A DNA stretch of 64,000 nt from UBA11475 sp902486425 (lineage in GTDB: Bacteria; Bacillota; Clostridia; Christensenellales; Borkfalkiaceae): the NCBI GenBank assembly GCA_902486425.1, contig CABTOK010000009.1, forward strand, positions 248,001-312,000, read 5' to 3'. A program made the translations under genes and the position numbers. Shown piece after piece: positions 46,779 to 53,759 of this stretch (its first letter is position 1; each line of letters starts with the position of its first letter). The notes beneath the pieces are model-generated. The model did not search any database. It was given only the letters and a program-made list of their open reading frames with translations, and was not told where the DNA came from.

Positions 46779-46874
46779 AAAAAAAACTCTGCAGTAGCAG
46801 AACTTTTGCTTCACCAATGTGAATAAGTGATCAGACAAAGTCTTTATTTGAACTTCGCTTTGTTACTTTGTAAC
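46779..46874 (-). ncRNA. tracrRNA of the type II-A CRISPR system
   Basis: Minus strand, upstream of and divergent from cas9. The anti-repeat (46874-46846) pairs with the CRISPR repeat: AACAAAGC with GCTTTGTT as upper stem, TCAAAT with GTTTGA as lower stem, separated by an internal bulge (GAAGT versus GA) as in the S. pyogenes guide. Then a nexus hairpin AGAC-TTT-GTCT (46843-46833), a hairpin TTCAC/GTGAA (46823-46810), and a terminator GTTCTGC-TACT-GCAGAGT followed by T8 ending near 46779. All expected parts occur in the right order. Confidence 0.88.
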
Positions 46875-46877
46875 CTA

Positions 46878-46906
46878 ACTTTAACATAAAAAATTATATT
46901 TGTCAA
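46878..46906 (-). promoter_or_regulatory. Promoter of tracrRNA
   Basis: Minus strand TTGACA (46906-46901), 17-nt spacer, TAAAGT (46883-46878), giving a start near 46871, just at the anti-repeat. A TATAAT at 46898-46893 has no matching -35 box but could start a slightly longer form. Confidence 0.65.
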
Positions 46907-46922
46907 GGGAGATTTTAAAATT

Positions 46923-49900
46923 ATGAAAAAGTTTTATATCGGTACCGACATCGGTACAAACTCTGTCGGCATTGCGTGTACGGACGAAAACTATAATCTT
47001 TTGCGCGCCAAAGGTAAAGATTGCTGGGCGGTAAGGCTTTTTGAAGAGGGCGAAACCGCTGCAAAAAGAAGAGGTTTCAGAACGGCGAGACGCAGACTCG
47101 CCCGTCGCAAACAGCGTATAGCCTGGCTGCAGGAATTATTCGCGCCGTTTATCGAGGACAAAACGTTTTTTATTCGTCTCAATAACAGCCAATATTTGCC
47201 CGAAGACGAGGACGAACTTCTTTTTAGCGACAAGAACAATCTTTTTGCGGGTAAGTACGACGATAAAAAGTTCCATAAAGATAATCCGACGATTTATCAT
47301 CTTCGTAAAAAACTAGTGGACGGCGGCGATTACGATCTCCGTTTATATTACCTTGCCCTTCATCATATCATAAAATACCGCGGGCATTTTTTGTTCGAAG
47401 GCGGCATGGACGATATACGCGACTTCAAAAGATTATTAAGCGAACTTAACGCAGTGATCGAAGATTTGAATCTTACCGACGAAAGCGAAAAGGACGATAC
47501 CGTGAATAAAGTCGAAGGCTTTGACTTAACTAAAGCCGACGACGCTAAAAAAATTCTTTTAAGTCGCGATACCGGCATAAAGGACAAGCAGCTTAAGCTT
47601 TTTGAGCTTTTCTCCGAAAGCGGAAAAATTCAAAAGGAAATCATAAAAGGCATAACCGGAGGCAAAATATCGCCGGCAACGCTTTTCGGCGAAGAATTAA
47701 AAGAAGAAAAGGGCTTTTCTTTTAAGGAGATTACCGACGAAGAGTTTGAGGCGATGAAACTTACATACGGCGATAACTTCGCTCTTTTAGAAAAGATGCG
47801 TTCCGTATACGGCTTCGTTACGTTCGAAAGACTTTTAGAAGGTCATCCCGACATATCTTCGGCAATGATAGCGGTATACGATAAGCATAAAGCTGATCTT
47901 AAAAAGTTAAAGGATTTTATAAAAGACGAATTTCCGCAAGAAAATTGCGACGCCGAGAGTAACAAAGATTTCAAAAAAATTTATAATAATATCTTCAAAG
48001 ATACAGATCAAAAAGCCAATTACGTAAATTATATCGGCTATACTAAAAAAGGCGGCAAAAAAATAAACGTAAAAAAGTGCAAGGACAAAGACTTTTTTGA
48101 TTATCTAAAAAAGAAATTATCTGACATTCCAAACGTAAAAGACGAAAATACCCGCGACGAAATAAAAAATGAACTCGAAAGCGGCACGTTTTTACCCAAA
48201 ATTCTGCATAGCGACAACGGGTTGTTTCCGAGACAGATAAACGAAGCGGAACTTGAAAAAATAGTCGCTAACATGGTAAAAAACCATCCCGAAACCAAGG
48301 CTTTTGCCGATAAAATAGTAAAACTTTTCGAATTCAGAATTCCTTATTACGTCGGACCGCTTACGGGCGACAAGAGCGGCGACGGCTCCAAAAACAAATC
48401 GTGGGTAGTGAGAACGGATGAAAAAATCACACCGTGGAATTTTGACGACGTAGTCGACAAAGCCAGAAGCAACGAAGAATTTATGCGGAGAATGACCAAC
48501 AAGTGTACCTATCTCCGTGGCGAAGACGTTCTTCCCAAGGCTTCGATCATGTATCAGAAGTACGATACGCTTAACCAGCTTAATAAGCTCAAAATAAACG
48601 ACGTGCCTATCCCCGTAGAACTTAAAAAGAAGATTTTCGACGAATTATTCCTTACCTATCCCAAAGTTACGGATAAAAAGATAAAAGAATTTTTGGTAAA
48701 AGAAGGTCTGTTTTCTCCCGGAGATGAAAAGAATATCGTTCTTACAGGCAAGGACGGCGATTTTAAGGCTTCCATGTCCTCGTACATAAGGCTTAAAAAG
48801 ATCCTCGGCGATTTTGTGGATAAAGACATCAAAAGTAGTGGTGGCGTATGCGAAAATATTATTTTATGGCACACCTTGAATACCGATAAAAACATAGTCA
48901 AAGGGCTTATAGACAAAAATTACAGTCATATTCCCGAAATAAAAGCCGCTATACCGCAGCTTAAAGGTCTTACGTTTAACGATTTCGGCAGGTTCTCCGC
49001 TAAATTTTTGAGCGGAATAGAAGGAGTAAACAAAGAAACGGGCGAGTGCATGACTATTCTTAAAGCGTTGTACGAAACGAACGAAAATCTGAACGAACTT
49101 CTGTTTGACGATAATTTCGATTTCGGCACTCGTATAGAAAAAGCAAACGGCGGAAATGATACCGAAATAACTTATGAAGACGTTGAAGAATTGTACGTTT
49201 CGCCCGCAGTTCGCCGCGGAATATGGCAAACTCTTCTGATGATCGACGAATACGTTGCCGCCGTCGGAAGGGTTCCCGATAAAATTTTTGTCGAAGTAAC
49301 GAGAGAAGACGGTAAAAAAGGCGACGAAGGCAGAACCAAGTCGCGTAAAAATCAGCTTGAAGAAAAGTATAAAAACATCGACGCCGCGTACGCCGATATA
49401 AAAGCCGCTCTCGAAGACGAAAAGTATACCGATTTAAGGCTCCGTCAGGAAAGATTGTATTTGTATTTCCGTCAGCTCGGCCGTTGCATGTATACGGGAG
49501 CGCGCATCGATCTCGAAAACCTGAATACCGATACGTACGACGTAGATCATATTTTACCGAGAACGTATATAAAAGACGACAGTCTCGATAACAAAGTTCT
49601 TGTATTGCGTACTAAAAACGCGCAAAAATCGGATACTTATCCGCTTCCGGCGGGATTTGTGGGTAAGGCTCAATATGATTTCTGGAAAATGCTTCTGAGT
49701 AAAGAGCTTATCTCGCGTACTACGTACGACCGTCTTACCAGAACCAAGCCTCTTAGTGATGACGATTATAAAGACTTCATAAGCCGTCAGAAGGTTATAA
49801 CAGACCAGACGGCAAAGGCGGTTATAGGACTACTTAAACAAAAATATCCGGATACCGAAGTAGTTTTCAGTAAGGCTAAAAACGTAAGCGATTTTAAGAA

Positions 49901-51023
49901 TAAATTCGATTTGTTCAAGTGCAGGGAAACGAACGACCTTCACCATGCGAGAGACGCTTATCTTAACGTAGTCGTGGGCAACGTTTACAATACTGTATTT
50001 TCGACTCCTATGGAAATGTTCTATAAGGACGGCGATAAATGGCGTACTTATAACCTTAAAAAGATGTTTGCCATAGGCGTTGAAGGAGCGTGGAATACCG
50101 AAAAAAGCATTAAGATAGTAAAAGATACTTTTGCCAGACATTCTATGATGGTAACAAGGTATGCGTCGTGCGAAAAAGGCGGATTTTACAATCAGACCGT
50201 TTGCGGTAAAAACGATAAGAGCGTAACCGCCCCGAGAAAGGGTAAAGGACCGCTTGCCGATACTTCTAAATACGGTGGATACAATACACAAACTACGGCT
50301 TATTTTTCAATAGTTTCTTCGACAGACGAAAATGATAAAAAAATAAAAACTATTGAGGCGATACCCGTACTTACTTCGTATATGGCTAAAAGCGATCCCG
50401 AAGCGGTACAAAAGTACCTTGCGACTTATCTTAAAGATCCTGATTTCTTGCTTTCAAAAGTCAAAAAATATCAACTTGTTTCTTACAATAATACGCTTTG
50501 TTATATTGCTGCAATAACGGGTAATTATATTATTGCATATAATGCAAATCAACTTTTTACCGATAACAAAACGGACGAATATGTAAGAGAATTGGTAAAG
50601 ATTTTAAAATTGAACGATAAGAATATGATTAAAAAAGATGAATCCGAATATCCTACAAAAGTAAATAGTAAAGAAGGGAAAAAATTGAGTGTAACCGCCG
50701 AAATGAATATTAAATTTTATAGATATCTAAAAGATAAAATGAATGACAAAATTTTTGCGGGAATTTCTACGTTTAAAAAGTTTAGTAAAGCTCTTGCAAA
50801 AGGCGAAGAAGCATTTATTTCATTAAGTACATTAGATCAATCTAAAGTTTTATTACAAATATTAAAATTTTTAAAATGTAATGGTGATACTGCGGATACA
50901 AGGCTTATCGGCGGAAGCGGAAGAAGTGGAACGATATGCTTAAATAAGGACATAACTGATGTTGACTTTAAGCTTATAGATTTCTCGCCCGCGGGGCTTA
51001 CCGAAAGAATAAGAAGGGTATAG
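46923..51023 (+). CDS. cas9: CRISPR-associated endonuclease Cas9 (type II-A)
   Basis: RNA-guided DNA endonuclease, 1366 residues (S. pyogenes Cas9 has 1368). RuvC-I: YIGTDIGTNSVG with Asp9. Arginine-rich bridge helix: AAKRRGFRTARRRLARRKQR (~55-75). REC lobe ~90-760. RuvC-II: IFVEVTRED with Glu791. HNH: YDVDHILPRTYIKDDSLDNK with Asp875/His876. RuvC-III: HHARDAYLNVVVG with His1007 and Asp1011. A PAM-interacting C-terminal part of ~270 residues completes it. All nuclease residues are intact. The last ~170 codons are more AT-rich than the rest. Ribosome site AAGGGAG. The PAM cannot be read from sequence. Confidence 0.97.
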   Translation: MKKFYIGTDIGTNSVGIACTDENYNLLRAKGKDCWAVRLFEEGETAAKRRGFRTARRRLARRKQRIAWLQELFAPFIEDKTFFIRLNNSQYLPEDEDELLFSDKNNLFAGKYDDKKFHKDNPTIYHLRKKLVDGGDYDLRLYYLALHHIIKYRGHFLFEGGMDDIRDFKRLLSELNAVIEDLNLTDESEKDDTVNKVEGFDLTKADDAKKILLSRDTGIKDKQLKLFELFSESGKIQKEIIKGITGGKISPATLFGEELKEEKGFSFKEITDEEFEAMKLTYGDNFALLEKMRSVYGFVTFERLLEGHPDISSAMIAVYDKHKADLKKLKDFIKDEFPQENCDAESNKDFKKIYNNIFKDTDQKANYVNYIGYTKKGGKKINVKKCKDKDFFDYLKKKLSDIPNVKDENTRDEIKNELESGTFLPKILHSDNGLFPRQINEAELEKIVANMVKNHPETKAFADKIVKLFEFRIPYYVGPLTGDKSGDGSKNKSWVVRTDEKITPWNFDDVVDKARSNEEFMRRMTNKCTYLRGEDVLPKASIMYQKYDTLNQLNKLKINDVPIPVELKKKIFDELFLTYPKVTDKKIKEFLVKEGLFSPGDEKNIVLTGKDGDFKASMSSYIRLKKILGDFVDKDIKSSGGVCENIILWHTLNTDKNIVKGLIDKNYSHIPEIKAAIPQLKGLTFNDFGRFSAKFLSGIEGVNKETGECMTILKALYETNENLNELLFDDNFDFGTRIEKANGGNDTEITYEDVEELYVSPAVRRGIWQTLLMIDEYVAAVGRVPDKIFVEVTREDGKKGDEGRTKSRKNQLEEKYKNIDAAYADIKAALEDEKYTDLRLRQERLYLYFRQLGRCMYTGARIDLENLNTDTYDVDHILPRTYIKDDSLDNKVLVLRTKNAQKSDTYPLPAGFVGKAQYDFWKMLLSKELISRTTYDRLTRTKPLSDDDYKDFISRQKVITDQTAKAVIGLLKQKYPDTEVVFSKAKNVSDFKNKFDLFKCRETNDLHHARDAYLNVVVGNVYNTVFSTPMEMFYKDGDKWRTYNLKKMFAIGVEGAWNTEKSIKIVKDTFARHSMMVTRYASCEKGGFYNQTVCGKNDKSVTAPRKGKGPLADTSKYGGYNTQTTAYFSIVSSTDENDKKIKTIEAIPVLTSYMAKSDPEAVQKYLATYLKDPDFLLSKVKKYQLVSYNNTLCYIAAITGNYIIAYNANQLFTDNKTDEYVRELVKILKLNDKNMIKKDESEYPTKVNSKEGKKLSVTAEMNIKFYRYLKDKMNDKIFAGISTFKKFSKALAKGEEAFISLSTLDQSKVLLQILKFLKCNGDTADTRLIGGSGRSGTICLNKDITDVDFKLIDFSPAGLTERIRRV

Positions 51024-51033
51024 GTATAACGCT

Positions 51034-51912
51034 ATGGGCTTCAGAACGGTGGTTGTCAATTCAAGGAGTAAGCTCGAGTGCCGTCTTAATTTTCTGATAA
51101 TACGTGGCGAAACCGAAAAACGTATTTATATTAACGAGATAAATATGCTTATCGTGCAAAACACGGCGGTTTCGCTTACGGCGGCGCTTTTGTCTGAGCT
51201 TGTCCGCAATAACGTAAAGGTCGTATTCTGCGACGAAAAATGCAATCCTTCGTCTGAACTTTTGCCGTATTACGGCGCGCATAATACTTCGAAGCGTATA
51301 AAAATGCAGACGAAGTGGAAAAAGGAAACCAAAGATAAAATCTGGAAGGTTTTAATCGAAAAAAAGATACTTTATCAAAGCGACCTTTTATATAAAAACG
51401 GCTTTCTGACGGAATCGGATATGCTTAAGGCTTACGCCGCCGAGGTAACCGATGGCGATATAACCAACCGCGAGGGACATGCCGCAAAAGTCTATTTTAA
51501 TTCTCTTCTGCCGACGGGGGTAACCCGTCGCAGCGAGAGTTTTGTAAACGGATGTCTTAATTACGGTTATGCGGTGCTTCTATCCGCAATAAATCGCGAG
51601 ATAGTATCAGGCGGATATATAACGCAACTCGGAATATGGCACGATGACGAATTTAACGGATTTAATCTCGGTTCCGACCTTATCGAACCGCTCCGTCCGA
51701 TAGTAGACGAAACGGCTTTGTCTATTGCGGACGGCGACAAAACGTTCAAGCGTAAAATGGCTAACATACTTAATTACGAAGCCGCTTTTACGGGTAAAAA
51801 TACCACTCTCGACGTTGCTATAAGACAGTACGTAAAAAGCGTGTTCAACGCTCTCGAAGAAGACGACCACTCTCTGATAACCTTCCCCGAAGAAGTAAAA
51901 ATAGTTGTATGA
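51034..51912 (+). CDS. cas1: CRISPR adaptation integrase Cas1 (type II)
   Basis: Inserts new spacers together with Cas2. 292 residues, normal for subtype II-A. Opens MGFRTVVVNSRSKLECRLNFLIIRG. The metal-binding Glu147 lies in REGHAAKVYFNSL, the typical type II Cas1 motif; the second conserved region is YGYAVLLSAINREIVSGG followed by LGIWHDDEFNGFNLGSDLIEP. It follows cas9 by 10 nt without a clear ribosome site of its own, so translation probably depends on cas9 read-through, and overlaps cas2 by 4 nt. Confidence 0.96.
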   Translation: MGFRTVVVNSRSKLECRLNFLIIRGETEKRIYINEINMLIVQNTAVSLTAALLSELVRNNVKVVFCDEKCNPSSELLPYYGAHNTSKRIKMQTKWKKETKDKIWKVLIEKKILYQSDLLYKNGFLTESDMLKAYAAEVTDGDITNREGHAAKVYFNSLLPTGVTRRSESFVNGCLNYGYAVLLSAINREIVSGGYITQLGIWHDDEFNGFNLGSDLIEPLRPIVDETALSIADGDKTFKRKMANILNYEAAFTGKNTTLDVAIRQYVKSVFNALEEDDHSLITFPEEVKIVV

Positions 51913-52229
51913 ACAATAAATTTATGAGATTATTGATATTTTTCGATTTGCCGGTAGAAACTTCAAAAGACCGCAAAGAATATGCCAAATTCCATAAATT
52001 CCTTATAAAAAGCGGATTTATAATGATGCAAAAATCGGTGTATTCGAAACTTGTGATAAACAATGTAACAAGCGAAGCCGTAAAAACAAAGGTTTCGGAC
52101 AATCTTCCGCCGTCGGGTATCGTCGAAATGCTTGAAGTAACCGAAAATCAATTTTCACGTATCGAGTACCTTGTCGGCGATAGGCAGACGCTCGTCGAAG
52201 AAAGTATGGAAAGGCTTATAGAAGTATGA
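51909..52229 (+). CDS. cas2: CRISPR adaptation protein Cas2
   Basis: 106-residue partner of Cas1 in spacer integration. LLIFFDLPVETSKDRKEYAKFHKFL at the start is the ferredoxin-like Cas2 hallmark (Asp in FFDLP), followed by GFIMMQKSVYSKL. Overlaps cas1 and csn2 by ATGA at both ends, so the adaptation genes are tightly coupled. Confidence 0.95.
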   Translation: MNNKFMRLLIFFDLPVETSKDRKEYAKFHKFLIKSGFIMMQKSVYSKLVINNVTSEAVKTKVSDNLPPSGIVEMLEVTENQFSRIEYLVGDRQTLVEESMERLIEV

Positions 52230-52921
52230 TAAGAGTATCTCATAAAAATATCGAAACCCCTCTTATACTGGACAGCGGATCTCCTGCTGTTTTGTCGATA
52301 GAAAATTCAAAAGAATATTATAATTTTGTTACGGAATTCGAAAAAGCATTTTCGGGGGAAGAGAGCGAATTTTCATTCTGGAACGGCAACGAATCCGTTT
52401 CGCCCGATAAGCGCGGCGAGATAATTATCAGCCCGTTTTATTTTGAAATGACCGATAAAAAGATTGTAAACTTATTGTACAAAAAGTTGCAGAATAATTT
52501 TAACGACGGAACGTTTATTACCGAATTTAACGAAATAAACGCTAAAATCGAAATGTTTTTGTACGATTTGTGTTCGACGGTTGATTTTTCGCTCGGGCAT
52601 GAATGCGTCTCGTTAGAAGGTTTGTTAAAAGTCTGTTCGGTAAAACCGTCCGAAACGTACGATAGTCTTTTAGAAAAGCTTATCTGTTACATAAATATTT
52701 TTACAGAACTCAAAGCGGTTTCGTTTTTCGTGCTGGTCGGAATAACCGACGTTTTATCAGATGAAGAGTTAGCTTTATTATACCGCCATTGCGAGCTTAA
52801 TAAGATAGAACTCCTTTTAATCGAACGGGGAAGACCTGAAAAACAGACGGGTAACGAACGTAAAATAATTATTACCGAAGATTTGTGCGAAATAGTTGAA
52901 AATTTCCCGGAAATGTATTAA
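52226..52921 (+). CDS. csn2: CRISPR adaptation protein Csn2
   Basis: Ring-forming DNA-end-binding protein that marks subtype II-A and joins Cas9, Cas1 and Cas2 during spacer capture. 231 residues. Weakly conserved, recognised by position, by the start (IRVSHKNIETPLILDSGSPAVLSIEN) and by the AVSFFVLVGITDVLSDEELALLYRHCELNKIELLLIE core, the Csn2 Rossmann-like segment. Length fits the short Csn2 class. Its stop codon overlaps the promoter that probably drives the repeat array. Confidence 0.9.
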   Translation: MIRVSHKNIETPLILDSGSPAVLSIENSKEYYNFVTEFEKAFSGEESEFSFWNGNESVSPDKRGEIIISPFYFEMTDKKIVNLLYKKLQNNFNDGTFITEFNEINAKIEMFLYDLCSTVDFSLGHECVSLEGLLKVCSVKPSETYDSLLEKLICYINIFTELKAVSFFVLVGITDVLSDEELALLYRHCELNKIELLLIERGRPEKQTGNERKIIITEDLCEIVENFPEMY

Positions 52922-52924
52922 AAT
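52896..52924 (+). promoter_or_regulatory. Candidate promoter of the CRISPR array
   Basis: TTGAAA (52896) and TAAAAT (52919), 17-nt spacer, overlapping the csn2 stop; predicted start near 52931, about 50 nt before the first repeat. Confidence 0.6.
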
Positions 52925-52979
52925 ATATATGAAAACAAAATAACCGCGCGGCAGCGCGTGTTTTTGAACCTTATTTGAG
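52922..52979 (+). promoter_or_regulatory. CRISPR leader ending in the ATTTGAG anchor
   Basis: 58-bp AT-rich leader between csn2 and repeat 1. Its last seven bases, ATTTGAG (52973-52979), abut the first repeat. This is the leader-anchoring sequence known from streptococcal type II-A systems, where Cas1-Cas2 uses it to insert new spacers at this end. It also holds a small GC hairpin with a T5 tail. Confidence 0.8.
52945..52965 (+). terminator. Small GC hairpin with T5 tail inside the leader
   Basis: CGCGC-GGCA-GCGCG followed by TGTTTTT. It could end the cas operon transcript, but it also lies between the array promoter and repeat 1, so its strength matters for crRNA supply. Confidence 0.5.
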
Positions 52980-53213
52980 GTTTGAGAGCTTTGTTATTTT
53001 GTAATACTCTTAAACGCACGTAAAGAACGGACGGAAACATTAGGTGTTTGAGAGCTTTGTTATTTTGTAATACTCTTAAACAAAAAACTTATGGATTGGC
53101 AAAGTATTATAGTTTGAGAGCTTTGTTATTTTGTAATACTCTTAAACCTTGAAGTTGACGTTCAGGCCGGCGCGTTCGTTTGAGAGCTTTGTTATTTTGT
53201 AATACTCTTACAC
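52980..53213 (+). CRISPR. Type II-A CRISPR array, 4 repeats and 3 spacers
   Basis: 36-bp repeats at 52980-53015, 53046-53081, 53112-53147 and 53178-53213, beginning GTTTGAGAGC and ending CTTAAAC. The three spacers are exactly 30 bp each (53016-53045, 53082-53111, 53148-53177). The last repeat differs at one base (TTACAC instead of TTAAAC), marking the old, trailer end; new spacers enter beside cas genes. The repeat start matches streptococcal type II-A repeats (GTTTTAGAGC) and pairs with the tracrRNA upstream of cas9. Spacer origins are unknown. Confidence 0.98.
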
Positions 53214-53232
53214 ATTATATTTTTAGTCTTTG

Positions 53233-53257
53233 ACTCCTGTAAAATCGGGAGTTTTTT
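53233..53257 (+). terminator. Terminator downstream of the CRISPR array
   Basis: ACTCCTG pairs with CGGGAGT around TAAAAT, followed by TTTTT. Confidence 0.82.
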
Positions 53258-53290
53258 ATATTTGAAATCAAGAAAAGCAGAAATTTGAAT

Positions 53291-53370
53291 TATCGGTAAA
53301 CTGCAGCAAAATAAATTCCGTTTGAGTTTTTACTCGGACGGAATTTATTTTGCATAAAAAATTGCCGATA
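53291..53370. repeat. Long near-perfect inverted repeat (80 nt)
   Basis: Nested hairpin: outer TATCGGTAA / TTGCCGATA (one wobble), central perfect 16-bp arms (306-321 with 338-353 of this kilobase, start GCAAAATAAATTCCGT) and an inner GAGT / ACTC around a T-loop. It lies between the array terminator and the RNA candidate. A strong bidirectional terminator or a MITE-like element could look like this; no coding content. Confidence 0.8.
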
Positions 53371-53407
53371 CAACGGGGCGTTATATCAATCTTTATAAAA
53401 GTCGCTA

Positions 53408-53436
53408 TTGACAATAAACCGTTTTTTTGCTATAAT
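53408..53436 (+). promoter_or_regulatory. Perfect consensus promoter of the non-coding RNA
   Basis: TTGACA (53408) and TATAAT (53431) with a 17-nt spacer. The predicted start (~53443) coincides with the first base of an 11-bp RNA stem. Confidence 0.9.
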
Positions 53437-53442
53437 AAAGAC

Positions 53443-53594
53443 GCTACACTAATTGAATAATTTCCTTATGGCAATACTATTTCGGTAGTACTGTGTTTTT
53501 TCGCACAAATCCCATAAGGATATTGATTAGTGTAGCAACTTAAGCGAAACGGCATAGGCTATAGGTGTCGTGTTTTCAATACGGCGCCTTTTTT
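53443..53594 (+). ncRNA. Unidentified structured RNA between CRISPR array and McrBC
   Basis: About 150 nt between a perfect promoter and a terminator, no ORF. A closing stem GCTACACTAAT / ATTAGTGTAGC (11 bp, perfect; 53443-53453 with 53526-53536) leads over an internal loop to TCCTTATGG / CCATAAGGA (9 bp, perfect). The apex holds two small hairpins (ACTA-TTTCGG-TAGT and TGTG-TTTTTT-CGCA). A 26-nt single-stranded linker connects to a 9-bp terminator hairpin. I do not recognise a known riboswitch, 6S, SRP or retron core. Confidence 0.72.
53563..53594 (+). terminator. Terminator of the non-coding RNA
   Basis: AGGTGTCGT pairs with ACGGCGCCT (two G-T wobbles) around a 9-nt loop, followed by TTTTTT. 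Confidence 0.85.
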
Positions 53595-53759
53595 ATTTAA
53601 CGGTATAATTATATAATACCTGTACCGCCGAAATAGTACCATAACTATAAAATAAACATATAAAATATTTATCGTATAACATTATACAAAATAGCAAGTC
53701 CGTTTTTTCGTACTTGCTTTAAGATAAAATAATAAAAAACAAAATAAGGAGAAAATACG
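53595..53759 (+). promoter_or_regulatory. Upstream region of the McrBC operon with dyads
   Basis: AT-rich. Contains GGTAT-N9-ATACC (53602-53620), the palindrome GTATAA-CA-TTATAC (53674-53687) and a copy of the hairpin repeat (53693-53718). Several TATAAT-like boxes occur but none has a good -35 partner. AAGGAG sits 9 nt before the mcrB ATG. The dyads are candidate operators. Confidence 0.45.
53693..53718 (+). repeat. 26-nt hairpin repeat, left copy
   Basis: AGCAAGT / ACTTGCT arms around CCGTTTTTTCGT. The same 26 nt recur at 57853 with one mismatch, so the two copies bracket mcrB, mcrC and the membrane-protein gene. This copy lies 41 nt before mcrB, probably in its 5' leader. Confidence 0.85.

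Noticed and set aside
46893..46898. TATAAT on the minus strand as the main tracrRNA -10 box
   Set aside because: No -35 box at 16-18 nt. The perfect TTGACA at 46906-46901 pairs better with TAAAGT at 46883-46878. The longer transcript stays possible as a minor form.
52980..53213. Type II-C assignment with promoters inside each repeat
   Set aside because: csn2 is present, Cas9 is of II-A size, the leader carries the II-A anchor, and the repeat lacks a clear -10 box at its 3' end.
53443..53594. The RNA as a retron msr-msd or a type III toxin-antitoxin RNA
   Set aside because: No reverse transcriptase or ToxN-like gene is nearby and there are no tandem pseudoknot-sized repeats.
53443..53594. 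The RNA as a riboswitch for mcrB
   Set aside because: It ends in a full terminator 165 nt before mcrB, and I found no core of the common riboswitch classes (TPP, SAM, cobalamin, c-di-GMP, ZTP, fluoride).
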